A stretch of 54,446 bases of DNA from Desulfurellaceae bacterium bin18 (GCA_002238415.1 MPMI01000039.1:1-54446), one strand, 5' to 3'. Positions 1-8,509 are shown, counted from the first letter of the stretch. Program-made: numbers and translations. The notes: generated from the sequence alone by a model not told the origin.

Positions 1-1
1 C

Positions 2-457
2 GAGGCCATGCGGCTGCTGTGGACGCAGACAGAGGCCGGTTATGACGGGGAACTGGTCCAATTCCCGGCGGTCCGCTGCGAGCCCAAGCCGGTCCAGCAA
101 AACGGCCCGCCGGTGTTACTCGGCGCACACGGCCCCAAAGCCCTGGAACGCGTCGCGCGTTCATACGACGGCTGGTTTCCGCTGGCGCACAGTCCACAGG
201 CGTTGGGAGCCGAAATCGAAGAACTCCGAAAACTCGTCACAGAGGCGGGCCGTGACCCCGACGGCGTGCCGGTGACGCCTATTATCGATCCGGACAACGG
301 CAACCTGTCCGTTGATATGCTGAAGCGCTATCAGGATGCCGGGGTGGATGGCGTCGTGGTGTTCAACCAACAGATGGGCACCGAAATTGCCGACGGAAAA
401 GCGCACGAATGGCTCGACCGCGTAGCACCGATTGTGGACCGAGCGCGGGGGGTGTGA
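2..457 (+). CDS. LLM-class (luciferase-like) F420-dependent oxidoreductase, C-terminal part
   Basis: The gene runs in from the left edge; only about the last 150 residues are present. The visible text begins EAMRLLWT and continues through GELVQFP, PPVLLGAHGPKALERVA and DGWFPL. This is the usual C-terminal order in luciferase-like monooxygenase family proteins that use F420 or FMN. Family knowledge: a TIM-barrel oxidoreductase with a cytosolic flavin or F420 cofactor; the substrate cannot be told. It ends AHEWLDRVAPIVDRARGV. The last 80 bases of this gene are repeated in diverged form downstream of the next gene, at 3199-3278. Confidence 0.8.
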   Translation, partial: EAMRLLWTQTEAGYDGELVQFPAVRCEPKPVQQNGPPVLLGAHGPKALERVARSYDGWFPLAHSPQALGAEIEELRKLVTEAGRDPDGVPVTPIIDPDNGNLSVDMLKRYQDAGVDGVVVFNQQMGTEIADGKAHEWLDRVAPIVDRARGV

Positions 458-480
458 TAGTTACGCGCCCCATAAATGAA
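401..480 (+). repeat. Direct repeat copy 1: 3' end of the luciferase-like gene
   Basis: Ungapped alignment with 3199-3278 gives about 62 of 80 identical bases. It starts at the AHE codons and runs past the stop codon. This copy is the functional end of the oxidoreductase gene. The two copies bracket the leucine-rich-repeat gene. Confidence 0.75.
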
Positions 481-504
481 TCTTGTGTCTGCTGAGGAGT
501 GAGG

Positions 505-3210
505 ATGGCTATGACTATCAAGCGTAGTGATGTGGGTAGAGGGCCCCAAAAGCAGGTACGCCGCCACTGGAGCATAGGAAGAGCCTGCCTGCTCTTCCTC
601 CTGACCATGAGCCTGCTCGTGCTGTCTTCCACCGCTCAGGCGCAGACGCAGTCCGGTGTCTGCGACCGGACCCCACAGGTGAGAGACGCCCTCGTCGCTA
701 TAGTCGGGGGGGGGGTGACCTGCGCCGATGTGACAGCCGACCAACTCGGCCGTATTAGTGTTTTGAGTCTGGGCTCCGAACGCATAGAAACATTACAGTC
801 GGGTGACTTTGCCGGTCTCACCAGCTTGGAGCAGTTGGATCTCTACGACAACGACCTCACCGCTCTCCCCCCCAACATCTTCGCCGGCCTGACCAACTTG
901 CGACAGTTGAACCTGTGGCACAACGACCTCGCTACCCTCTCCCCCAATGTCTTCACCGACCTCACCAACTTGCGAGTTTTGGATCTCGACGACAACGACT
1001 TTACCGACATCCCGTCCGACGTCTTTGCCGGCCTGACCAATCTGGAGAAGTTGTGGCTCAACGACACCCGTCTCACCACCCTCCCCTCCGGCATCTTCGC
1101 CGGCCTGACCAGTCTGGAGACCCTGGTGGTCTCTGGCAACGAATTCACCACTCTTCCTCCCGACGTGTTTGCCAACCTCACCAGCTTGGAATACCTATCG
1201 CTCAGAAATAACTTCCTCACTGCCCTCCCGCCCGACATCTTTACCGGCCTGACCAATCTGCAGACCTTATTGATCCACGACAACCACCTCACTGCCCTCC
1301 CGCCCGACATCTTTACCGACCTGACCAATCTGCGAAGCTTGTATCTCCACGAAAACGATCTCACCGCCCTCCCGCCCGACATCTTTACCAGCCTGACCAA
1401 TCTGCGGACCCTGTCCCTCAGCCGCAACCGTCTCACCGCCCTCCCGCCCGACATCTTTACCGGTCTGACCAATCTGGGAAGCCTGTATCTTGACACGAAT
1501 CAGCTCACCATCCTTCCACCGACACTCTTCACCGGCCTGAGCAGCCTGCGGGTCTTAGATCTCGGCGGCAACCACCTCACCGCCCTGCCGCCCAAGGTGT
1601 TTGCCGGTCTCAGCAGCCTGCGGCAAGTGTCGCTCAACGCCAACCCCGGTGCCCCCTTTCCCGTGGCGATGACGCTGGAGAACTCCACGCCTTCCGGTGG
1701 CGTCGTCGTCAAAGTCGCTACTGGCGCGCCGTTTGACATGACGGTCCCCGTGTCGGCCACCGGCGCCACGCTGTCTACCCCGTCTGTCACCGTTTCCACC
1801 GGAAGCGTCACCAGTCCCCCGCTCACGGTCATTCCAACCGGCGGCCCGGTACGGATCACGCTGGGTGCCGCGCCAGCGCTTCCAAGCGACTCCTGCTACC
1901 TCGACCTCCCATGCTACCGGGGCTTGATGCCGACCGTACCAAGCGAGCCGTTTACACCGGATATCGCCCCGCTGACGCCGCCCGTCGACACCCACGCTGA
2001 TACGCCAGGCACGGCAACGCGTGTCAGTTCGACCTCATCAACCCCAGGTCAGATCGGACCGGCACATGATGTCGATTACTTTCAGATTGCCGTGCCCCAC
2101 ACCGGGACATTGGCCATCACGACCAACGGACCGCTGGATACCGTCGGGACGCTCTGGCAGGGCGACACGGAAATCGCCTCCGATGATGATGGGGGCGATG
2201 GACACAATTTTCTGCTGACCGTCCCGGTCAACGCCGGCACGTATGCGATTGCCGTACAGGGCTATGGCACCTTGACCGGGCAGTACACACTCTCAGTCAA
2301 CTTCACGGCCGGTGCCGTGGAGTTGGAGGAGTTTCATAGCGGGATCGGGCTCGTGACCGGGTGGGTCTGCGAAGCCGAGCAGGTCGAACTGGAATTTGAC
2401 GGGGAGACCATCGTGACAGCGCCCTATGGCACCGACCGGGAGGACACCCTCGATGCCTGTGGCGACCGCGATAATGGCTTTGGGCTGGTCTTCAACTGGA
2501 ACCGATTAGGCGACGGTAAGCACACGGTGCGGGCATTGGCCGATGGAGTGGAATTCGGGTCAGCCACCTTCCGGGTGGCCACGTTTGGCGTCGAGTTCCT
2601 GCAAGAGGCCCAGGGCGACTACCTGCTGCCCGACTTTCCCGAGGCAGGCCAGCAGACACGGCTCGTATGGCAAGAGGCATCGCAGAACTTTGCGATTGCC
2701 GCGCTCTCACCCGCCGCTGAGAGCGAGCCCCCAATGGATGATCCGCCCACTGAGAGCGATCCACCCGTCCTGAGCGATCTGATAGGCACGTTGGAGAATC
2801 CCGCCCCCGACTCGTTCCAGAGCGGGGTCGGCCTCGTGTCGGGCTGGGTATGTGGGGCCGAGCGGGTCGAGATTGAAATTGACGGCACGGATATCTTCGA
2901 GGCCGCCTACGGCACCGACCGGATGGATACGGCAGAGATATGCGACGACAGCAACACCGGCTTTGGGCTACGGCTGAACTGGAACGAGTTCGGCGACGGT
3001 GAGCACACGCTACGGGCCTTGGCGGACGGCGAAGAGTTCGGACGAGCGACGTTTACCGTCACGACCTTGGGCGAAACCCTCCTGACAGGCGCAAGCGGAG
3101 TGTACGATCTCCCCGACTTCCCCGAGCCGAACACAATAGTGACGGTCGAGTGGCACGAGGCAAGCCAGAATTTCGTGATTATCGAGGTGCAGTTGGAAGC
3201 GCACGAATAA
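505..3210 (+). CDS. Secreted leucine-rich-repeat protein with PPC-like domain and duplicated C-terminal domain
   Basis: The protein has 901 residues from the ATG at 505, chosen because GAGGAG lies just upstream; GTG 499 is an alternative. A basic N-terminus and hydrophobic stretch ending STAQAQ form a Sec signal peptide. Eleven exact 24-residue leucine-rich repeats (about residues 105-368, pattern LTNLRxLxLxxNxLTALPPDIF) are followed by a partial twelfth. A PPC-like beta domain (about 515-602, with DVDYFQI and YAIAVQGYG) comes next. Two copies of a 125-residue domain follow (about 605-730 and 767-898, each with GWVC, YGTDR and FGLxxNWN). Probably exported and involved in binding or adhesion; the partner is unknown. 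Its last codons (AHE-stop) lie inside a copy of the neighbouring gene's 3' end. Confidence 0.85.
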   Translation: MAMTIKRSDVGRGPQKQVRRHWSIGRACLLFLLTMSLLVLSSTAQAQTQSGVCDRTPQVRDALVAIVGGGVTCADVTADQLGRISVLSLGSERIETLQSGDFAGLTSLEQLDLYDNDLTALPPNIFAGLTNLRQLNLWHNDLATLSPNVFTDLTNLRVLDLDDNDFTDIPSDVFAGLTNLEKLWLNDTRLTTLPSGIFAGLTSLETLVVSGNEFTTLPPDVFANLTSLEYLSLRNNFLTALPPDIFTGLTNLQTLLIHDNHLTALPPDIFTDLTNLRSLYLHENDLTALPPDIFTSLTNLRTLSLSRNRLTALPPDIFTGLTNLGSLYLDTNQLTILPPTLFTGLSSLRVLDLGGNHLTALPPKVFAGLSSLRQVSLNANPGAPFPVAMTLENSTPSGGVVVKVATGAPFDMTVPVSATGATLSTPSVTVSTGSVTSPPLTVIPTGGPVRITLGAAPALPSDSCYLDLPCYRGLMPTVPSEPFTPDIAPLTPPVDTHADTPGTATRVSSTSSTPGQIGPAHDVDYFQIAVPHTGTLAITTNGPLDTVGTLWQGDTEIASDDDGGDGHNFLLTVPVNAGTYAIAVQGYGTLTGQYTLSVNFTAGAVELEEFHSGIGLVTGWVCEAEQVELEFDGETIVTAPYGTDREDTLDACGDRDNGFGLVFNWNRLGDGKHTVRALADGVEFGSATFRVATFGVEFLQEAQGDYLLPDFPEAGQQTRLVWQEASQNFAIAALSPAAESEPPMDDPPTESDPPVLSDLIGTLENPAPDSFQSGVGLVSGWVCGAERVEIEIDGTDIFEAAYGTDRMDTAEICDDSNTGFGLRLNWNEFGDGEHTLRALADGEEFGRATFTVTTLGETLLTGASGVYDLPDFPEPNTIVTVEWHEASQNFVIIEVQLEAHE
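817..1608 (+). repeat. Eleven tandem 72-bp units encoding leucine-rich repeats
   Basis: The units have exactly 72 bases each (24 codons) with no length variation. Several neighbouring units (about 1220-1480) are nearly identical in DNA as well as protein, sharing blocks such as CTCCCGCCCGACATCTTTAC. This suggests recent unit duplication or gene conversion. A partial twelfth unit follows from 1609. Confidence 0.85.
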
Positions 3211-3278
3211 TTCGACCGCGGAGTACCAATCGCGGATCGGGCGCGGGGGGTGTGATTGTTGCAAACCCTACAAATGCA
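3199..3278 (+). repeat. Direct repeat copy 2: displaced copy of the luciferase-like gene 3' end
   Basis: Read in the same frame as copy 1, it would encode AHE-stop-FDRGVPIADRARGV-stop, against AHEWLDRVAPIVDRARGV in the intact gene. The tryptophan codon is replaced by TAA, which now ends the leucine-rich-repeat gene. Weaker similarity runs on to about 3295. Confidence 0.75.
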
Positions 3279-3312
3279 GCGCCTATCTGCACTGCTGAGA
3301 CCAGACTATTGA

Positions 3313-4728
3313 TCAGGGCGTTACCTGATTCATGGCCTTGGACACCTTTGACAATAGTGGAATCTCACGCTTACGAATATCGCCATTCTTATGGCAGTAG
3401 TAGGCTTGGTAAAATTCGAACTCAGTCCTGTTATTTTCTTGGCACTTCCTCTGAACGATCTCTATAATCTCCAGCTTATCCAACTCTGAGGTGTTGATTC
3501 CAAAAATAATGCCTTTCAGTGAATTAAAGTTGTAGGCTAGAGTGCGTCGTCTCTTATCGTCCAGATCGTGAGACGTGCCATCCGGGATTAGGCGGCTTTC
3601 CTGCTCATACTTCCAATCTTTGGTTTTAATGGTGATATCGCGAGAGAAGATGTTCCAATAGCTCTTACGCCACGAGTCTTCATCTCCATCGGATCCTAGA
3701 TGAGCAGCACACTCACTGAGGTTCCCATTCTGATCGCTATACCATGAAGCTATAAGATCGGATCGCGGCAACCACCAACCGACAGAGCGGAAGAAATCAG
3801 TTTCCCCCGCTTTATCTTGATAGTTGATTTCGTAAAAAGAATGCGGAGTTTGATTTAATGTTAGGCTGTTTCTTTCGTCCTTTGATTCCACTTCAAAAAT
3901 TAAGCAGACCCCCTTGTGACCGTCTCCATAATGCCCCCATGCGGATGAATTTTGATAATCTTTCATAAAACAAGCAGTGTACCATTTTGGATAGAGTAAC
4001 CGATCACGCTGTTTTAAGTAGGCTTGGGGGAAATCGATGAATAACTGTAAATTTTCCTCGAACGTACTTTGATACTCTGAGCGGTAATTGGATTTAAGGA
4101 TAAGAGACAGACCGGCTCGTACTTGATTTATTTTTTCAAACAGAAGGTCATGAAGAGTCTCATCTTCAGTTTTTTGTATCTGTTCAAAGAATCCCGATTC
4201 ATTTAGTTCCCTTAAGCCAGGTAAAGACCCGGCAAACAATCGTCCATTTTCAGGTGACAATCCATGATTGATATGCGCTTCCTGAATTTCAAGCAACGCA
4301 GTGAAGTGTATCCAGTAAAGATAAAATAGTACTCCTTCGTATCGAATTTTACAGTTTGTGTTTGCTATTTTAACAATACAGTCGTCTAATCCTTCTTTCT
4401 CAAAGACTCGCCTGCAGATATCATTGAATAAATTAGCAAACTCTGGGGTCGGGTGCTGATCCCATCGTTGTAGAACAGGGATATCATTAGGATCCCATTT
4501 ATCACTATTAGCGGTCAGTTTAAGCAAACAAAAAGTTTGGTTTAAACAGCAGAGATAGTGTTTGAAAAAGTTGGTCCAGACAATCTCATCGCCTTGCCAG
4601 AAAATATCCCGGAAGCCTTCCATCGGGTCATTGAGTTCCTCTGGACCGGCAAAGTAGATGCTTTGTTTCTCAAGCTCTTGGAATTCCCCTAACAAGTGTT
4701 CAATTTTCCTAAATCGGTAAATGTTCAT
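3313..4728 (-). CDS. DUF2971-family protein
   Basis: The protein has 471 residues from ATG 4728 (MNIYRFRKIE). The frame stays open upstream, but that part overlaps the end of the alanine dehydrogenase gene and does not look like this family. Two DUF2971 hallmarks are visible: YFAGPEELNDPMEGF near residues 25-39 and WGHYGDGHKGVCLIFE near 262-277. The biochemical role of the family is not established; members often sit in accessory regions. Base composition is clearly richer in A and T than the neighbours, which suggests horizontal acquisition. No partner gene adjoins it on its own strand. Confidence 0.7.
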   Translation of the reverse strand: MNIYRFRKIEHLLGEFQELEKQSIYFAGPEELNDPMEGFRDIFWQGDEIVWTNFFKHYLCCLNQTFCLLKLTANSDKWDPNDIPVLQRWDQHPTPEFANLFNDICRRVFEKEGLDDCIVKIANTNCKIRYEGVLFYLYWIHFTALLEIQEAHINHGLSPENGRLFAGSLPGLRELNESGFFEQIQKTEDETLHDLLFEKINQVRAGLSLILKSNYRSEYQSTFEENLQLFIDFPQAYLKQRDRLLYPKWYTACFMKDYQNSSAWGHYGDGHKGVCLIFEVESKDERNSLTLNQTPHSFYEINYQDKAGETDFFRSVGWWLPRSDLIASWYSDQNGNLSECAAHLGSDGDEDSWRKSYWNIFSRDITIKTKDWKYEQESRLIPDGTSHDLDDKRRRTLAYNFNSLKGIIFGINTSELDKLEIIEIVQRKCQENNRTEFEFYQAYYCHKNGDIRKREIPLLSKVSKAMNQVTP

Positions 4729-4764
4729 ATCGAATTTTCTTGAAGTAAAGATGAACCTTGGAAC

Positions 4765-4799
4765 GAAGGTCTCCCAGGAGTTATAAGGTGGAGACCTTC
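4765..4799. other. Inverted repeat between ald and the DUF2971 gene
   Basis: A 10-bp perfect stem (GAAGGTCTCC / GGAGACCTTC) with a 15-base loop lies just after the ald stop codon and before the DUF2971 start; both genes read leftward. It could end ald transcription. No T tract follows on that strand, so it is not a classical intrinsic terminator. Confidence 0.45.
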
Positions 4800-4804
4800 C
4801 GCTA

Positions 4805-5932
4805 TTATCCGGTATTGGCGAACAGTTTCTCGGTGGTGTCGGCGCGGGGCAGGTCGAAGGCGGCGGCCACGCCGGGGTGGACAACTTGGCCGTTCATGGT
4901 GTTCAGCCCGCGTTGCAGGGCGGGGTTCTCGCGCAGGGCGGTGGCTACGCCCTTGTCAGCCAGTTCAAGGGCGTAGGACAGGGTGACATTGGTCAAGGCA
5001 TAGGTCGAGGTGTGGGGCACGATGGCCGGCATATTGGTGACGCAGTAATGGACCACCTCTTCCTCGCGGTAAATCGGATCGTGGTGGGTGGTCGGACGTG
5101 AGGTTTCGGCGCTGCCGCCCTGGTCGATGGAGATATCAACAAAAGCCGCGCCGGCGCGCATATTCCGGAACAGGTCCCGCGTCAGCAACCGAGGCGCACG
5201 CGCGCCGGGCACCAGAACCGAACTGATGACCAAGTCGGCAGCCGTCACCTCCTCTTCGATATTGGCCCGGTTGGACATGACGGTAGTGACATGGCCACCA
5301 AGGATATCGTGGACGTAGCGCAAGCGCGCCGGATTGATATCCAGAATGCTCACATAAGCCCCCACACCAACGGCCACCTGACAGGCATTTGCTCCGGCTA
5401 TGCCGGCTCCGAGAATAACCACATGACCGGGCTTCACCCCGGATGCGCCACTCAGCAACACGCCCCGGCCCCCATTATGGGCCTGGAGACTCCAGGCCCC
5501 GACTTGAAAAGCCAGCCGTCCGGCCACCTCGCTCATGGGTGCGAGCAGCGGCAATGAGCCGTCCTCCAACTGAATGGTTTCATAACCGAGTGCGGTCACC
5601 TGCCGGTCCAGTAGTACTCGGGCGAGTTGTTCTGCTGCGGCGAGATGCAGGTAGGTAAACAGGATGAGGCCGGGCCGCAGCAATGGATACTCGGCAACCA
5701 GGGGTTCTTTGACCTTGAGGATAAGATCAGCCTGCGCCCAGACTTCTTGGGCGGAGCCCTGGATATGCGCTCCAGCCGCGGCATACTGCTTATCCGGAAT
5801 ACTGCTTCCGGCACCGGCCTGGGTTTCAACCACAACGCGGTGACCGTGCGCCACCAGAGCGGCGACGCCACTGGGCGTGATGGCTACGCGGGTCTCCTCA
5901 GCTTTGATTTCCTTGGGAATACCAATCACCAT
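4805..5932 (-). CDS. ald: Alanine dehydrogenase
   Basis: The protein has 375 residues, full length for the family. It catalyses NAD-dependent interconversion of alanine with pyruvate and ammonia in the cytoplasm. Visible motifs are the N-terminal MVIGIPKEIKAEETRVAITP, the substrate-site LKVKEP lysine and FTYLHLA histidine, and the Rossmann motif VVILGAGIAGANA. ATG 5932 follows an AGGAG site at normal spacing. It diverges from folD, and a palindromic repeat lies between the two starts. It may feed or drain the amino-acid nitrogen pool alongside the glycine cleavage genes, but this link is inference. Confidence 0.95.
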   Translation of the reverse strand: MVIGIPKEIKAEETRVAITPSGVAALVAHGHRVVVETQAGAGSSIPDKQYAAAGAHIQGSAQEVWAQADLILKVKEPLVAEYPLLRPGLILFTYLHLAAAEQLARVLLDRQVTALGYETIQLEDGSLPLLAPMSEVAGRLAFQVGAWSLQAHNGGRGVLLSGASGVKPGHVVILGAGIAGANACQVAVGVGAYVSILDINPARLRYVHDILGGHVTTVMSNRANIEEEVTAADLVISSVLVPGARAPRLLTRDLFRNMRAGAAFVDISIDQGGSAETSRPTTHHDPIYREEEVVHYCVTNMPAIVPHTSTYALTNVTLSYALELADKGVATALRENPALQRGLNTMNGQVVHPGVAAAFDLPRADTTEKLFANTG

Positions 5933-5986
5933 ACGAGTGCTCCTGTCTTTGCTTTACATTGGAGAAGTGCTTCGCGTATCTTGACG

Positions 5987-6042
5987 AAAGAGTAAACGTA
6001 TCCTCCAATGAGATACAAAGAAGCTGGACACGTTTACTCTTT
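5987..6042 (+). repeat. Palindromic repeat copy 1 (folD leader)
   Basis: Left arm AAAGAGTAAACGTATCC, right arm GGACACGTTTACTCTTT. The stem is perfect apart from one A-C mismatch. It ends five bases before the folD ATG and occupies what would be its ribosome-binding region. Confidence 0.9.
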
Positions 6043-6047
6043 GTAGC

Positions 6048-6959
6048 ATGGGTGTGGTACTTGATGGAAAGCAGTATGCGCGAACGGTCCGCCAGGGGCT
6101 GAAAGAGCGCATTGCCCGGATTCGGCACCAGCCGGGGTGTCACGACTGGCAGCCGGGGCTGGCAACGATTCTGGTCGGTGAGGACCCGGCCTCGCACGCC
6201 TATATTAGCACCAAGGAAAAAGCCTGCCGTGAGGTCGGCATTGTGCCATTCGGCCATCGCCTGCCACCGACCGCATCAGTCGACGAAGTCAGCGCGCTCA
6301 TTGGTCGGCTCAACGCGCGTCCCGATGTCCACGGCATTCTGCTCCAACTTCCTCTCCCGGATCATTTGGAGCCGGCGGCCCTGATTGAGGCCATCCAGCC
6401 GGACAAGGACGTTGACGGGCTCCACTCCGTGAATCAAGGCCGGCTGCTCTTAGGCCAGGCCGGGCTCCGTCCCTGCACCCCGCTGGGTGTCATACATCTC
6501 ATCGGTCAGAGCGGTATGGCTATCGAGGGTAAGCGCGCGGTCGTCGTTGGTCGGAGCAATCTGGTTGGCAAACCGTTGGCTGTCCTGTTACTGGAGCGAA
6601 ACGCGACCGTGACGACCTGCCACTCGCACACGGCTAATATCGCCGACCACATACGCCAAGCCGACCTTGTCGTGACCGCAGTCGGACAACCGAATGCCAT
6701 CAAAGGGGACTGGATAAAACACGGAGCGTGTGTCATTGACGTTGGCATCTCGCGGAGTCCTGATGGGTCGCTGAGAGGGGATGTGGAGTTCGCCATTGCC
6801 AAGGACCGTGCCGCCTATATTTCTCCGGTCCCAGGCGGGGTCGGACCGCTAACGGTTGCCATGCTCTTAGCCAACACTGTCCAGACTGCGGAAAAGCAGG
6901 CCCTCACCTCTACCCCTCCCCCAGAGGGAGAGGGGTGGAAAGGTATAGAGGTGCTATGA
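6048..6959 (+). CDS. folD: Bifunctional methylenetetrahydrofolate dehydrogenase/cyclohydrolase
   Basis: The protein has 303 residues. It converts 5,10-methylene-THF to methenyl-THF and then to 10-formyl-THF, with NADP. Visible are Tyr52 and Lys56 in AYISTKEKAC, the GILLQLPLP segment, GRSNLVGKP for the cofactor, and the PGGVGPLTVAML signature. It is first gene of the glycine cleavage operon, and its stop overlaps the gcvT start (ATGA). That fits its role, since glycine cleavage makes its substrate. Oddities: there is no Shine-Dalgarno, because a palindromic repeat fills the leader, and the last 15 or so residues are encoded by a second REP-like palindrome (6912-6936). Confidence 0.95.
   Translation: MGVVLDGKQYARTVRQGLKERIARIRHQPGCHDWQPGLATILVGEDPASHAYISTKEKACREVGIVPFGHRLPPTASVDEVSALIGRLNARPDVHGILLQLPLPDHLEPAALIEAIQPDKDVDGLHSVNQGRLLLGQAGLRPCTPLGVIHLIGQSGMAIEGKRAVVVGRSNLVGKPLAVLLLERNATVTTCHSHTANIADHIRQADLVVTAVGQPNAIKGDWIKHGACVIDVGISRSPDGSLRGDVEFAIAKDRAAYISPVPGGVGPLTVAMLLANTVQTAEKQALTSTPPPEGEGWKGIEVL
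6912..6936. repeat. REP-like C-rich/G-rich palindrome inside the folD 3' end
   Basis: Arms ACCCCTCCCCC and GGGAGAGGGGT pair with one mismatch around a three-base loop. It resembles the common 'CTCTCCC AGAGGGAGAG' class of intergenic palindromes. Here it codes for the TSTPPPEGEGW tail of FolD, which homologues normally lack. Confidence 0.6.
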
Positions 6960-8062
6960 CGGCCAAGCGAACGCCGCTGTATCAGGTGCATCGTTCCTTG
7001 GGGGCACGCATGATTGAATTCGGTGGCTGGCAGATGCCCGTGCAGTATGCCGGGATTCTCGCCGAACATCGGGCCGTGCGGACGCAGGGCGGCCTGTTTG
7101 ATTTGAGCCATATGGGGGAGGTCGAGATAGCCGGCCCTCGGGCGTATGAGGTCTGTCAAGAATTATTTGTCACCGATATTGCCCGCATACAGACCGTGCA
7201 GGCCCAGTACTCGGTCATGTGTTTTGCCGATGGCGGTATCGTCGACGACGTCATTATCTACCGCCTGGCTGAGGAGCGCTATCTGGTGTGTGTGAATGCC
7301 GCCAATCGCACGACCGACTACGAGTGGATGGTGGAGTACAATCGTGACCGGGCTGAGGTGATCGACCGGAGTGACGAGTACGCGCTGATCGCCCTCCAGG
7401 GTCCGCAGGCTCAGACGGTTCTGTCTCGGCTTACACCGCACGACCTTTCGGCCATTCGCCGCTATTGGGCAGTACAGGGAGAGGTGGCCGGGGTGCCGAC
7501 TCTGCTGGCACGTACCGGCTATACCGGAGAAGATGGTTTTGAGTTGTTTGTCCCGGCTGAGCGGGCCGAACACATTTGGCAGGCGTGCGGCGAAGCGGGA
7601 CGCACGGCGAACCTGGTTCCCGTCGGCCTCGGGGCGCGAGATACGCTCCGTCTGGAGGCCGGCTATCTTTTATACGGCAATGACATTGATGCCCGGACCA
7701 CACCGCTGGAGGCCGGTTTGCAGCGCCTTGTCCACTTTGAGGCTGGCCCCTTTGTTGGGTCCGAGGCGTTGCGCAAGCAACAGGCTAATGGGATTGAAAA
7801 ACAACTGGTGGGGATCAAGATGGAAGGCGCGGGTATTCCACGCCAAGGGTATACGATTTGGAGCGGACAAGAGAGTCAACGTCAGGTCGGTATGGTGACG
7901 AGTGGGACCCAGTCTCCCATGCTGGGCGTTGGTATTGCGTTAGGCTATGTTTCTCCGTCGTGCGCGGACAGTGGGACACCGCTGGCAATTGCAATCCGGA
8001 ATCGCCGTATTCCGGCGACGGTCGTCAAGCCGCCATTTTATCGGAGGAGTAAGAGTAAGTAG
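6956..8062 (+). CDS. gcvT: Glycine cleavage system T protein (aminomethyltransferase)
   Basis: The protein has 368 residues from ATG 6956. An upstream GTG in frame overlaps folD and is less likely. It transfers the methylene group from aminomethyl-lipoyl H protein to THF and releases ammonia. Visible are IEFGGWQMPVQYAG, FDLSHMGEV, YSVMCFADGGIVDDVIIYR, ARTGYTGEDGFELF and RDTLRLEAGYLLYGNDI, in the usual order. It is translationally coupled to folD by the ATGA overlap and sits 10 bases before gcvH. Confidence 0.96.
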   Translation: MTAKRTPLYQVHRSLGARMIEFGGWQMPVQYAGILAEHRAVRTQGGLFDLSHMGEVEIAGPRAYEVCQELFVTDIARIQTVQAQYSVMCFADGGIVDDVIIYRLAEERYLVCVNAANRTTDYEWMVEYNRDRAEVIDRSDEYALIALQGPQAQTVLSRLTPHDLSAIRRYWAVQGEVAGVPTLLARTGYTGEDGFELFVPAERAEHIWQACGEAGRTANLVPVGLGARDTLRLEAGYLLYGNDIDARTTPLEAGLQRLVHFEAGPFVGSEALRKQQANGIEKQLVGIKMEGAGIPRQGYTIWSGQESQRQVGMVTSGTQSPMLGVGIALGYVSPSCADSGTPLAIAIRNRRIPATVVKPPFYRRSKSK

Positions 8063-8072
8063 GGAGGAGGTT

Positions 8073-8477
8073 ATGGAAGCCCCAAAGGAGTTACGCTACT
8101 CACAAGAGCACGAGTGGGTGTTGGTCGAGGAAGATAATCTGGCAACCATCGGTATCACCGATTACGCTCAAGACCAGCTTGGGGATGTCGTGTTTGTCGA
8201 GTTGCCCGAGTCTGATACCCAGCTTACCCAAGATGAGCCCTTTGGCGTGGTTGAATCGGTCAAGGCGGTGTCTGACATCTACGCCCCGGTCAGCGGTACG
8301 GTCAAGGAAGCCAATACTGAGCTGCTGAACACGCCGGAGACGATCAATGAAGATCCGTATGGCGACGCCTGGCTGGTCCAGGTTGAAATGAACGCCCCCG
8401 AAGAGCTGGACGCGCTCATGACCGCTGAAGAATATGAACGCTTTGTTGAGGAGGAACAGGAAAGCGCCGATGAATAA
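8073..8477 (+). CDS. gcvH: Glycine cleavage system H protein
   Basis: The protein has 134 residues. ATG 8073 is chosen because GGAGGAGG lies directly upstream and MEAPKELRYSQEHEW is the normal N-terminus; longer in-frame starts are inside gcvT. The lipoyl lysine is Lys64 in ESVKAVSD, within the family motif. It shuttles the aminomethyl group between the P and T proteins. The acidic tail (EEEQESADE) is slightly long but not unusual. Confidence 0.97.
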   Translation: MEAPKELRYSQEHEWVLVEEDNLATIGITDYAQDQLGDVVFVELPESDTQLTQDEPFGVVESVKAVSDIYAPVSGTVKEANTELLNTPETINEDPYGDAWLVQVEMNAPEELDALMTAEEYERFVEEEQESADE

Positions 8478-8509
8478 AAGGTCTACAGACTCAATAGACT
8501 CAACTCGTC

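Noticed and set aside
843..1496. Minus-strand open frame of 217 codons opposite the LRR array
   Set aside because: Its arginine/valine-rich repeats only mirror the 72-bp units on the plus strand. No ribosome site and no known domain.
4729..4884. Longer start for the DUF2971 gene
   Set aside because: The extra N-terminus is proline-rich, overlaps ald on the same strand in another frame, and precedes the family's normal start MNIYRFRK.
6960..8072. Glycine riboswitch for the gcv genes
   Set aside because: The gcv genes overlap or abut folD with no leader, and no tandem aptamer-like sequence is seen before folD.
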